Both the position numbers and the translations under genes were made by a program. From Streptomyces hyaluromycini (lineage in GTDB: Bacteria > Actinomycetota > Actinomycetes > Streptomycetales > Streptomycetaceae), in NCBI RefSeq assembly GCF_002217755.1, contig NZ_BCFL01000025.1, forward strand, positions 358,946 through 422,945: a stretch of 64,000 nucleotides of DNA, written 5' to 3'. Under the pieces are notes generated by a model. It did not search any database. It was not told the DNA's origin and was given only the letters and a program-made list of their open reading frames with translations. Of the stretch, positions 18,201 through 25,795 are shown in pieces; position 1 is the stretch's first letter, and every line of letters begins with the position of its first letter.

Positions 18201-18565
18201 TCGCCGCTGCCGCCCGCGCAGCCGGTGCCGGACATGTGGGTCAGGCTGAAGCCGCGGATGCGGGTGGCGTCGTACTGGTAGCCGCCGGGTGCGGCCGTTC
18301 TCGTCGCGTCGCCTCTGGTGTTCTCCGGGCTCCAGGAGAGCATGCCGAACGGCACGACGGCGCCCGGGAAGGTGTCGCCGCCGTTCCTGCTGCCGATCAG
18401 CGGATCGACGTACGCCGTGGGGTCCTTGACCAGTTCGGGGGGTGTGCTCGCGGTCGCCGCGAGGGCGGGGGATGGGGGTCCCCCCGCGCGAGCGAAGCCG
18501 AGCGTGGGGGAGCCGCCGGCCGCGAGTACTGCGGCCAGCAGCAGGGACATGGGTCGGAAACGCAT
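15257..18565 (-). CDS. Secreted GH92 alpha-mannosidase with NEW3-like and C-terminal beta domains
   Basis: Second extracellular GH92 enzyme, 1102 residues. Signal peptide (MRFRPMSLLLAAVLAAGG) and then the GH92 N-terminal domain from about 45 (VDPLIGSRNGGDTFPGAVVPFGM). The catalytic (alpha/alpha)6 part carries FSGWDVYRDQVQLLTLLDP, WLHGASGTHVMNGDP and NDDLGAMSSWYVFSALGMYP. The last 300 residues hold an NPCBM-associated (NEW3)-like Ig domain and a further beta domain of the type often fused to glycosidases. Start ATG 18565 with GGAGGAAGG nine bases upstream. A MITE inserted exactly at its stop codon without changing the protein. Two LacI-type operators lie upstream. Confidence 0.9.
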   Translation of the reverse strand: MRFRPMSLLLAAVLAAGGSPTLGFARAGGPPSPALAATASTPPELVKDPTAYVDPLIGSRNGGDTFPGAVVPFGMLSWSPENTRGDATRTAAPGGYQYDATRIRGFSLTHMSGTGCAGGSGDIPFFPYAGEVTSSPAGDTKDAVYASDFSHADETAEPGHYQVGLASGVTADLTATTRTGSARFTYPADKPASLLIRTANSEVGSADSTVSIDPESRTVSGSVTSGDFCGYLDPEGQRSYYTLYFTAHFDRAFTATGTWQDDRLNPGSTTASGGTGGFSANGGRPVAGKGAGGYVQFAPGSGPVNVKVGISYVSRAAAEANLRAENPPRRSFDAVRDAAHRAWRDRLDAIRVGGGTDADRTTFYTALYHSLFHPNVISDADGRYRGSDDKVHRLARGHRAQYGTFSGWDVYRDQVQLLTLLDPRTGSDVAQSLYELARQNGGVWDRWLHGASGTHVMNGDPSPTALAGIRAFGGTGFDLKGALDSLVKAATVPTAQDLSAAGKPVLSLGQRPSLDKYLADHYMPSVSNAWGGAAETLEMSTADFSLSQLAAAAGEKNTAETFADRSQWWQNNFDIAADPTGGYIANRKADGSWVTGFTPGTGNGFVEGTAAQYTWMVQHNPAGLFAAMGGTDRALARLDAFFHDSDGGWAFTGSGGDKSELDNEPSLNVPYLYDYAGAPYKTQETVRAAMTQLWSTQPGGIPGNDDLGAMSSWYVFSALGMYPQVPSRAELVLASPLFERVEIDRPGGNDISIHAQGAAANAPYVQSLKVNGRTSDRPWLDSSFVRDGGRLDYTLSTTPNRTWGTSSAPPSFRQGEQPYQIGVGPTAATLAPGDSAKVDIRALSLTGGTGPEVRFRVETPDGVTATPAEGTMTDGSQQITLTTAPDTPQGYYDARVTVTSANASYAQPVALTVAAPGTLLAAYDNTGVSDDSGDHDEADFDGGGWSYSRQALAAAGLTAGSQGTVDGLTYTWPNAPAGRPDNATATAQTLELPTPAARLSFIGSATNGNQPARATVTYTDGTTDTIDLSFTDWTIGGGGGTVQYGNEIVARTAYRNVTGADKDPVATYVFATRPFTAPDGKTVRSVKLPEDTDLHVFTLAVG

Positions 18566-18715
18566 GACGCGGCCCTTCCTCCTCCGGACGGGTCGCGCAC
18601 CACAGGTCGCACAAGCCGCAGGGACAGTAACGTGCGCCACCGGTACCACGGAAGACCGCGCATGCCTCGGAGGGCACCGGCCGGGTTCACCCGGTCGAGC
18701 GACCCGAAATGCCTT

Positions 18716-18772
18716 GACATCGTTGTCGGTTGAGACGGTAAAGTCATGTACAGACCATGAGACAACGTTGTC
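18716..18772 (-). promoter_or_regulatory. Paired LacI-type operators upstream of the second GH92 gene
   Basis: GACAACGTTGTC (18761-18772) is identical to the site before the first GH92 gene. A one-mismatch copy GACATCGTTGTC lies at 18716-18727, with centres 45 bases apart, about four helical turns, which allows looping. Central CpG palindromes of this kind are typical of LacI/GalR regulators. No lacI gene lies in the window. The rest of the 363-base gap 18566-18928 shows nothing else I can name. Confidence 0.7.
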
Positions 18773-18928
18773 GCTCGTCACAGCGCCGACACAAGCCGCA
18801 CAGCAAGCCGCACAAGAGGCACTTCGAGCAACTCCCACCCGGACAGGCCTACCCACCCCCCCTCGCCTGCCCGGCTCGCGGACCCGGTGCGCACCGGCAC
18901 CGGGTCCGCCCAGAGCGGAGCGCGTACG

Positions 18929-20020
18929 TCAACCGACCTGACACGGCAGGCCGGTTGCACTGCCCCCGCCGTCGCCCTGGACGACGTAACCGAACGTCGT
19001 GCTCTGCCCGGGACTGAGCGCGCCGTTCCAGTCGGCGTTGTGGACCATCACGTCCTGTCCGCTGTAAGTGGCGTTGCCGTTCCAGAGGCCGGCCACCGAC
19101 TGGCCGCCGGGAAGCGTCCAGTCGACCATCCAGCCGAGCATCGCCACATCACCGCTGTTGGTGACGGTGACCTGGGACTGGTAGCCGCCGGGCCAGCTGT
19201 TGGTCGTGGTCCGGGTGGCGGTGCAGGTGCCGGGCGGGGGTTCGGTGGGGTTGCCCGGGTCGTGGATGCCGGTGACCTCGCCGTTGCCGCCGTCGAAGAC
19301 GACGTCCGAGCAGGAGTAGAAGGTCTCCGTGCTGTCCGAGCGCTGCCACACCACGTAGATGATGTGCCGCCCGGTCTTGTTCGCCGGAAGCTGTCCGGTC
19401 CAGGAGTAGTTGGCCTCGACCGTGCCCGGGGTGCCGTTGAGCGGCGGGTGGTCGACGGTCAGGAACGGCGTGTCCTCCATGTCGTCCCAGGTGAGCGGCT
19501 GGGTGGGGTCGTAGCCGTCCTTGGTCACGTAGACGTAGAACCAACCCGGGTGCGCCGCCCAGGCGTTGTAGGAGAAGTCGATGGTGGCGCCGGAGGTCAG
19601 ATGCGTGACCGGCCAGTCGTCGCGGGGCAGGTCGAAGCCCGTGAAGTTGGGGTTGCCGCCGCTGCACAGCTGCCCGTCGGGCACGAAGCCGCGGGTGCGG
19701 CCGGCGCCGTCCGAGCGGAGCACGGAGAACCAGTTGTAGAACGGCGTGGTCCCGCCGACCTGCTGGGCCGCCTTGCAGGCCGGGTTGACGGGCTTGATCT
19801 CCCCGGTGTCCGTGAGCGCGTCCTGCCAGCACAGGAAGGTACGGCTGCCGGGCTTCATCGGGGTGCCGTGCGCCTGGGCCGGGGCGCCGGCGGCCAGGAT
19901 CAGGGCGAGGGCGGGGACGGTGGCGAGCAGGGCGAGGAGAGCGAGGAAGAGGGCCCGGCCCCGGGTGGGGAGGGGTAATCGGGGCGGGCGGTACGGAGAG
20001 CGTGTGCTTGTCATGGGCAT
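18929..20020 (-). CDS. AA10 lytic polysaccharide monooxygenase with CBM2
   Basis: Secreted copper monooxygenase that oxidatively cleaves crystalline polysaccharide, 363 residues. A long signal peptide ends AQA, exposing the copper-brace His51 (HGTPMKPGSR). The second copper His157 lies in YNAWAAHPGW; the core ends near FYSCSDVVF. A Pro-rich linker (NPTEPPPGTC) and a CBM2 follow (about 262-363, WPGGYQSQVTVTNSG and a terminal Cys). The CBM2 and the perfect CebR box upstream point to cellulose rather than chitin. Start ATG 20020 (AGAGGT upstream), with a second ATG two codons later. Leu15 in the signal peptide is a TTA codon. Confidence 0.93.
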   Translation of the reverse strand: MPMTSTRSPYRPPRLPLPTRGRALFLALLALLATVPALALILAAGAPAQAHGTPMKPGSRTFLCWQDALTDTGEIKPVNPACKAAQQVGGTTPFYNWFSVLRSDGAGRTRGFVPDGQLCSGGNPNFTGFDLPRDDWPVTHLTSGATIDFSYNAWAAHPGWFYVYVTKDGYDPTQPLTWDDMEDTPFLTVDHPPLNGTPGTVEANYSWTGQLPANKTGRHIIYVVWQRSDSTETFYSCSDVVFDGGNGEVTGIHDPGNPTEPPPGTCTATRTTTNSWPGGYQSQVTVTNSGDVAMLGWMVDWTLPGGQSVAGLWNGNATYSGQDVMVHNADWNGALSPGQSTTFGYVVQGDGGGSATGLPCQVG

Positions 20021-20128
20021 GACAGATCTACCTCTGTGTGGGGTGAACGGTCGTGCGCGGGTCACGGAGACGAACGCGGGGTGGAAGCAGGCCCGACGCG
20101 CCGGCGGGTTCCGGTCCGCCGGTGCATA

Positions 20129-20142
20129 TGGGAGCGCTCCCA
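20129..20142. promoter_or_regulatory. CebR-type operator
   Basis: TGGGAGCGCTCCCA is a perfect 14-bp palindrome identical to the CebR consensus known from Streptomyces cellulose genes. It lies 109 bases upstream of the LPMO start, so the LPMO is likely released by cello-oligosaccharides. Confidence 0.85.
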
Positions 20143-20255
20143 CCCCACTCCCCTGTGAAGCTAGCGCGGACGGGGGCGGCTGTAAACGGCGGACGGCCGA
20201 CGAAGTGGGGCCTGCGGCAGGACCGTTCGGAAGCCGAACCTCGTACGATCCCGCC

Positions 20256-20804
20256 ATGATCGCAGCCGCAGTCACGATCGCCCTCGCCTTCGCCGGATAC
20301 ATGGCCACCTACCTCAACGGCCTGCGGCTGGCGCAGCGGCAGGAGCGGCTTGCTCGGGTGAATCGGCAACTCAGCGAGTTCTACGGGCCGCTGTTCGCGC
20401 TGACGGAGGCCAACAGCCGTACCTTCGCCGCGTTCCTGGCGCGGCACGCCCGGCCCGGCGGCACCTCGCCCTTCAGCGACACGACTCCGCCCAGCGAGGA
20501 GGAACTGGCCGACTGGCGGCTCTGGGTGACGACCGTGTTCCTGCCTGTCCTGCGGGAGATGCGCGGGCTGGTGGTCGGGCGGGCGGATCTGCTTCGGGAA
20601 CCGGAGATGCCGTCGCTGCTGCTGGAGCTGTGCGCACACACGGCGGGATACGAGATCACCGTGGCGCGCTGGGCACAGGGCGACTTCTCGGACCATCTGT
20701 CGCTCGTGCCGTTCCCCAGCGAGGAGCTGGCCGCATACGCCCGCCGGGGCTTCGGCGAACTGAAGCGGGAGCAGGCGCGGCTGCTGGGCAGCCAGCGGCC
20801 ATAG
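20256..20804 (+). CDS. Hypothetical membrane-anchored protein, 182 residues
   Basis: Family not recognised. One N-terminal membrane segment (residues about 2-16) is followed by a basic, helical cytoplasmic part (RLAQRQERLARVNRQLSEFYGPLFALTEANSRTF is the most family-like stretch, split here for length: RLAQRQERLARVNRQL then SEFYGPLFAL). The latter recalls small Streptomyces proteins of unknown role. No Shine-Dalgarno sequence precedes ATG 20256, so the message may be leaderless. It is divergent from the LPMO and shares its upstream region including the CebR box. Confidence 0.65.
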   Translation: MIAAAVTIALAFAGYMATYLNGLRLAQRQERLARVNRQLSEFYGPLFALTEANSRTFAAFLARHARPGGTSPFSDTTPPSEEELADWRLWVTTVFLPVLREMRGLVVGRADLLREPEMPSLLLELCAHTAGYEITVARWAQGDFSDHLSLVPFPSEELAAYARRGFGELKREQARLLGSQRP

Positions 20805-20972
20805 CAGGCCCACAGCCTTGACTCATTTTTGGCCAACCGCGCTATGTGGTGACTGGCGTTCGGTCATGTTCACTTGACGCGGCCATGGGGTTGGTTCTTG
20901 ACGGTTTCTGAGTCATCGGCCTTCCGATACCGACCGTCGCGCTGTCAGGGCGCTGCGATGGAGGAAGAACTC

Positions 20973-23240
20973 ATGAGAAGACAGATACGCGGGGCAATGG
21001 CCGCGTTCGCCGGAGCGCTGCTGCTCACGATGGGAATCACCGCGGGCGGCGGACAGTCCGCGCAGGCCGATGACAACGGTGTCGGGCTCAAGCCCGTGCT
21101 CGGGTGGAGCAGTTGGAGCTTCGTCCGGCGCAATCCGACCGCGCAGACCATCGAGGCACAGGCGAAGGCGCTCAAGACCAGCGGCCTGGCGAAGAACGGT
21201 TTCGTCTACGCCAACGTCGACGACTTCTGGTACCAGTGCCCGGGCAGCCAGGGGCCGGACGTCGACCAGTACGGCCGCTGGGTCACCGACCCCGCCAAGT
21301 TCCCGCCCCGCGGTGGCGAGAACGGCGTCCAGGTCGTCGCCGACCATGTCCACTCTCTCGGGCTGAAGTTCGGGCTGTATGTCACTCCGGGCATCTCCCA
21401 GCAGGCGGTCGCGCAGAACACCGCGATCGAGGGAACCCCGTACCACGCCCGGGACATCGCCACCTCGACGACGGAGAACAACTACAACTGCGGCGGCATG
21501 GTGGGCATCGACTACACCAAGCCCGGCGCGCAGGCCTTCATCGACTCCTGGGCCGGTCAGTTCGCCGGCTGGGGCATCGACTATCTGAAGATCGACGGCG
21601 TCGGCACCCCCGACCAGCAGGACGTGCAGGCCTGGTCGGACGCTCTGAAGCACACCGGGCGACCCATCCATCTGGAACTGTCCAACAACCTGGACATCAA
21701 CAACGCGGCCACCTGGTCCAAGCTGTCCAACGGCTGGCGCACCGGCGGCGACATCGAGTGCTACTGCGGGCCGGACGGCAGCAGTTACCCGCTCACCACC
21801 TGGGCCTCGGTCGCCTCACGGTTCGACCAGGTCGCCGCGTGGGCCCCGTACGGCGGCCCCGGCGGGTACAACGACTACGACTCCCTGGAGATCGGCAACG
21901 GCGACCACAACGGCCTGACCCCGGACGAGCGCAGGACGCAGATGAGCCTGTGGTCGCTGGCCGCCTCCCCGCTGGTCCTCGGCACCGACCTCACCCACCT
22001 GGACTCCGCCGACCTCGCCCTGCTGAAGAACACCGACGTGCTCGCGGTCGACCAGGACGGCATCGACGCCGAGCGGATCTCCGCGGACCCGGAGTCCCAG
22101 GTGTTCGCCAAGACCGAGCCCGACGGGGACGCCGTGGTCGGCCTGTTCAACACCGGTTCGGCTCCCCGCGAGGTCGCCACGACCGCGGCCGCGCTGGGCC
22201 TGCCCGCGGCGCGCGACTACGCCCTGCGGGATCTGTGGAACGACCGGGTGACCGAGTCCGCGGGCCGGATCGCCGCGAACGTCCCGCCGCACGGCGTGGT
22301 CCTGTACCGGGTGCACGGCTCCCGCCACACGGTGGCCGGCGCGGCTCCGGACGTCTCGCTGGCGCTGGACTGGGCACCCGCGTCGAGCGACAGCACCACG
22401 CGTACCGTGACCGCGGTCCTGTCCGACAACGGGTCGCGGCCGATCACCGACACCGGCCTGACCCTCACCGGGCCGTCCGGCACGAAGATCACCAAGCATT
22501 CACCGACGTCGGCCCGGACGATCCGGGGCGGCCACGCGCTGAAGGCCACCTACTCCGTCTCCATCCCGCCCTCGGCGGAGCTCTTCGCCTCCGGCGACTT
22601 CCAGGGAACGGCCACCTACCGCTTCCGGTCGGACGGGAGGACCAGGCTCACCGCCGGTGACACCATCACCGTCAACCACCAGGTGACGGCCCCGTACCGG
22701 ACGTTCGCCTCCACCACGGCGAGCTTCAGCGAGTCCGGCAGCCGGCTCGGCGTCCGCGCCCAGGGCGCCGACCTGTACAACGGCACCAACGAGTACGGCA
22801 CGGTCTATCTGCCGGGGGCCGAGCACGACGGTTCCGTGACCACCGTGAAGCTCGACTCCCAGTCGAACACGAGCGTCTGGGCGAAGGCCGGGATCATGGT
22901 CCGCAACGACATCACCCAGCCCGACACCTCCGCCGGCTATCTGGCCCTGGTCGCGACCCCCGCCAACGGCTACCTCCTCGACTGGGACAGCGACGGCGAC
23001 GGCAAGCTGGACTCCCAGGACTCCACCGGCTCCGCCACCTACCCGTCGTGGCTGAAGCTGGTCCGTGACGGCACCACGTACAGCGGCTACTACTCCACCG
23101 ACGACGCCACCTGGAACCTGGTCGGCACCATCACCGTCCCGACCGCCGCGGCCACCCAGGACGTCGGCCTCACCCAGACCTCGCACGCCTCGGGCACCAC
23201 CGGCGAGGCCGACTTCGACTCGTTCACGACCACTCCCTAG
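20973..23240 (+). CDS. Secreted GH27 alpha-galactosidase-type enzyme
   Basis: Extracellular retaining glycosidase of clan GH-D, 755 residues. Signal peptide to about residue 32 (AQADDN). The (beta/alpha)8 barrel spans about 35-400, with GWSSWS, NVDDFW, nucleophile Asp208 in YLKIDGV and acid/base Asp260 in WRTGGD. A beta domain follows (to about 440), then an Ig-like domain, and a C-terminal DUF1349/laminin-G-like beta sandwich (about 570-755) that probably binds carbohydrate. Start ATG 20973 with GGAGGAAG five bases upstream. Alpha-galactosidase is the likeliest activity; beta-L-arabinopyranosidase occurs in the same family. Confidence 0.88.
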   Translation: MRRQIRGAMAAFAGALLLTMGITAGGGQSAQADDNGVGLKPVLGWSSWSFVRRNPTAQTIEAQAKALKTSGLAKNGFVYANVDDFWYQCPGSQGPDVDQYGRWVTDPAKFPPRGGENGVQVVADHVHSLGLKFGLYVTPGISQQAVAQNTAIEGTPYHARDIATSTTENNYNCGGMVGIDYTKPGAQAFIDSWAGQFAGWGIDYLKIDGVGTPDQQDVQAWSDALKHTGRPIHLELSNNLDINNAATWSKLSNGWRTGGDIECYCGPDGSSYPLTTWASVASRFDQVAAWAPYGGPGGYNDYDSLEIGNGDHNGLTPDERRTQMSLWSLAASPLVLGTDLTHLDSADLALLKNTDVLAVDQDGIDAERISADPESQVFAKTEPDGDAVVGLFNTGSAPREVATTAAALGLPAARDYALRDLWNDRVTESAGRIAANVPPHGVVLYRVHGSRHTVAGAAPDVSLALDWAPASSDSTTRTVTAVLSDNGSRPITDTGLTLTGPSGTKITKHSPTSARTIRGGHALKATYSVSIPPSAELFASGDFQGTATYRFRSDGRTRLTAGDTITVNHQVTAPYRTFASTTASFSESGSRLGVRAQGADLYNGTNEYGTVYLPGAEHDGSVTTVKLDSQSNTSVWAKAGIMVRNDITQPDTSAGYLALVATPANGYLLDWDSDGDGKLDSQDSTGSATYPSWLKLVRDGTTYSGYYSTDDATWNLVGTITVPTAAATQDVGLTQTSHASGTTGEADFDSFTTTP

Positions 23241-23271
23241 CGATCCGGCCGGCCGCCCGCACGGTGCTCTG

Positions 23272-24783
23272 CTACACGGGTGCCGTGCGGGCGCTGATCG
23301 CCGTTCCGGTCGGCGGGAGTTCGGTGACCGGGAGTTCCAGGGTGAACTCCGTGCGGCCCGGGGCGCTCTCCACGTCGATGCGGCCGCCGTGGGCCGCCGT
23401 GATGGCCGAGGCGATCGCGAGGCCCAGGCCCGAGCCGCCCTCCAGGACGCCGGCGCGGGTGCGGGAGGTGTCGGCCCGGGTGAAGCGTTCGAAGACGGTC
23501 GGGAGGAGGGCGGGCGGGATGCCGGGGCCGTCGTCGCGGACCCGGATCACGCAGGTGGTCGGGGTGATTTCGACCGAGGCGGTCACGGTGGTGCCGACGG
23601 GGGTGTGGACCCGCGCGTTGGCCAGCAGGTTGGCCACCACCTGGTGCAGGCGGGCCTCGTCGCCGAGCACCAGCGACGGGCCGTCGAAGTCGAGTTCGAG
23701 CTGCCAGACGTGCCCGGCGCCGGCCGCCCGCGCGTCCCACACGGCCTCAGCGACCAGTGCGGCCATGTCCACCTCGGCGGCCTGCAGCGGGCGGCCCTCG
23801 TCGAGACGGGCCAGCAGCAGCAGGTCCTCCACCAGGCTGCGCATCCGCGCCGACTCGGCGTTGACGCGGCGCCAGGCCAGGCCGGGCTCGATACGGTCCG
23901 TGCCGCGGTTCATCAGCTCGGCGTACCCGGCGATCGAGGCGAGCGGGGTGCGCAGTTCGTGGCTGGCGTCGGCGAGGAAGCGCCGCATGCGCTCCTCGCT
24001 CCGGCGCACCTGTTCCTCGCTGCGCTGGCGTTCCGCCAGGGACGCCTCGACGTGGTCGATCATCCGGTTGAGGGCGGCGCCGACCTGGCCGGCCTCGCTG
24101 CCGGGGTCGGTGTCCCGTTCGGGCACCCGGGTCAGGCCGGTCACCTGGCCCCGGCCCAGGGGTGCGCGGGAGACCTCGACGGCGGTGGCGGCGACCCGGC
24201 CGAGGGGGCGCAGCTGCCGTCGTATCACCACCGCGCACACGCAGCCCGCGACCGTGAGACCGACGCCGGCGACCACGGTCTCGACCTCCACCAGGCCGCT
24301 GATGGTGTCCAGGACGTCGTCCATGGGGAGCCCTGCCAGGACGCGGACACCGCTCGCGTTCAGGGCGGTGACCCGGTAGGTGCCCAGGCCGGGAACCTGG
24401 CGGGTGTGGGTGGAGCCGTCCTGTGCGAGGCCCTTGAGGGCGCTGGTCTGGGCGGTGCTGAGGGAACGCGGGGGCGCGTCCTGGCTGACGACGGCCGCGT
24501 TGATGATGTCGCCCTCGGCGTCCAGGCGGGCGGCGAGCATGCCGGCCGGGTGGCCGCTCTCGTTGAGGAAGGTCAGGTCGCGGGTGAGGTCCGGGTGCAG
24601 GGCGGCGCCGCCGACGCCGCGCTCGGCCGCGTCGCTCACCTGGTTGTCCAGGTTGCCCATCAGATAGGCGCGTTGGGCGAACACCGTGGTCAGGGCCATC
24701 GCGGCGCACACGCAGACCAGGACGGCGGTGATGAAGACGAGCAGTCGCGTGCGCAGCGACCGGCTCCGCAGCCGGGCGGTCAT
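23272..24783 (-). CDS. Sensor histidine kinase
   Basis: Membrane sensor kinase of an OmpR-type two-component system, 503 residues. Two membrane segments (about 12-32 and 165-190) flank an extracellular sensor domain. HAMP-like linker, then H-box ADASHELRTPLASIAGY, N-box NLLANARVHTP, G1 DDGPGI and G2 GSGLGLAI. The ATG start overlaps the response-regulator stop by four bases (ATGA). A much longer open frame continues upstream on this strand but runs through the regulator gene and is not the protein. It is convergent with the GH27 gene, 31 bases apart. Signal unknown. Confidence 0.92.
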   Translation of the reverse strand: MTARLRSRSLRTRLLVFITAVLVCVCAAMALTTVFAQRAYLMGNLDNQVSDAAERGVGGAALHPDLTRDLTFLNESGHPAGMLAARLDAEGDIINAAVVSQDAPPRSLSTAQTSALKGLAQDGSTHTRQVPGLGTYRVTALNASGVRVLAGLPMDDVLDTISGLVEVETVVAGVGLTVAGCVCAVVIRRQLRPLGRVAATAVEVSRAPLGRGQVTGLTRVPERDTDPGSEAGQVGAALNRMIDHVEASLAERQRSEEQVRRSEERMRRFLADASHELRTPLASIAGYAELMNRGTDRIEPGLAWRRVNAESARMRSLVEDLLLLARLDEGRPLQAAEVDMAALVAEAVWDARAAGAGHVWQLELDFDGPSLVLGDEARLHQVVANLLANARVHTPVGTTVTASVEITPTTCVIRVRDDGPGIPPALLPTVFERFTRADTSRTRAGVLEGGSGLGLAIASAITAAHGGRIDVESAPGRTEFTLELPVTELPPTGTAISARTAPV

Positions 24784-25505
24784 CTGCTCTCCTCCACGGG
24801 CCGGACGACGTAGCCCATACCGCGCACGGTGTGGATCATCGGCGCCCGGCCCCGGTCGATCTTGCGGCGCAGGCTGGAGATGTAGACCTCGACGAGGTTG
24901 CCGCCCCCGTCGAAGGAGGTGCTCCAGACGTGGTCGAGGATCTGGGCCTTGCTGAGCACCTGGCGCGGATGGTCCAGAAGCAGGCTGAGCAGGTCGAACT
25001 CCTTGGCGGTGAGCCTGATCGGGGTGCCGGCCCGCTGCACCTCGCGGGACTCGCCGGTGAGCACCAGGTCGCCGAGGACCCGTACCGAGTCGTCGGCGGG
25101 CGGCTGTTCGGTGCCGGCCCGGCGCAGGAGTCCGCGCAGCCGCAGCACGACCTCCTCCAGGGAGAAGGGCTTGGTGACGTAGTCGTCGGCCCCGGCCTCC
25201 AGGCCGTCGATGCGGTGTTCGATGGCGTCGCGGGCGGTGAGCATCAGGACGGGCAGCCTCGGCATCTCGTAGCGGAGTCTGCGCAGCACCTGAAGGCCGT
25301 CGAGGTCGGGCAGCATCCCGTCGAGCACCACCGCGTGCGGGGCGCAGCCGCGGGCCAGCCGCAGGGCGGTCTGTCCGTCGAGCGCGGGGTAGGGGCGCCA
25401 GCCCGCGTCGGCGACGGCGGCGGAGAGCAGCTCGGTGAGACCGGGCTCGTCGTCGACGATCAGGACGCGGACTCGGCCGGTTCGGGCCGCTGCGGTTGCA
25501 GACAT
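24780..25505 (-). CDS. OmpR-family response regulator
   Basis: Response regulator, 241 residues. Receiver domain with acidic pair DDE (18-20), phospho-acceptor Asp62 in VVLDGMLPD, Thr in MLTARDA and Lys in YVTKPFS. The C-terminal winged helix shows LTAKEFDLLSLLLDHPRQVLS and IHTVRGMGYV. It is co-transcribed with the sensor kinase. No Shine-Dalgarno sequence precedes ATG 25505, so it may be leaderless. It is divergent from the subtilase gene, which is a possible target. Confidence 0.92.
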   Translation of the reverse strand: MSATAAARTGRVRVLIVDDEPGLTELLSAAVADAGWRPYPALDGQTALRLARGCAPHAVVLDGMLPDLDGLQVLRRLRYEMPRLPVLMLTARDAIEHRIDGLEAGADDYVTKPFSLEEVVLRLRGLLRRAGTEQPPADDSVRVLGDLVLTGESREVQRAGTPIRLTAKEFDLLSLLLDHPRQVLSKAQILDHVWSTSFDGGGNLVEVYISSLRRKIDRGRAPMIHTVRGMGYVVRPVEESR

Positions 25506-25742
25506 GTAGCAAGTCTGTGCCGGTCTCCTGGGGGAATGCTGTGTTCCCGCTGAGCCGAAGCCGTGGGACAGGACGGGCGCGGGGGCCGGAATGCGGACTC
25601 GGCGACCGGGGGCGACCGGCCGCGGCCGGGTCCGCCGGGTGGAGCGTTTGCGCCAACTCTTTTGACCGAAGCGGGCATTGGCACGCTCCGGCCACCGTGT
25701 TCCCTTGAGCCGCCGCCGACCCGGCGCCCACTCTGATCTCTG

Positions 25743-25765
25743 GCTTCCGCTTACCGGGCGGAAGC
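25743..25765. promoter_or_regulatory. Inverted repeat upstream of the subtilase gene
   Basis: GCTTCCGC-TTACCGG-GCGGAAGC, two perfect 8-bp arms 30 bases before the subtilase ATG, just upstream of its ribosome-binding site. It could be an operator or a 5'-UTR hairpin. Confidence 0.4.
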
Positions 25766-25795
25766 GTTTCCACGTTCAGGGGAGGACGTCCACCC

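Noticed and set aside
18714..18744. TTGACA...TAAAGT as a plus-strand promoter
   Set aside because: TTGACA is part of the operator palindrome and no plus-strand gene follows before the convergent LPMO end; the operators serve the minus-strand GH92 gene.
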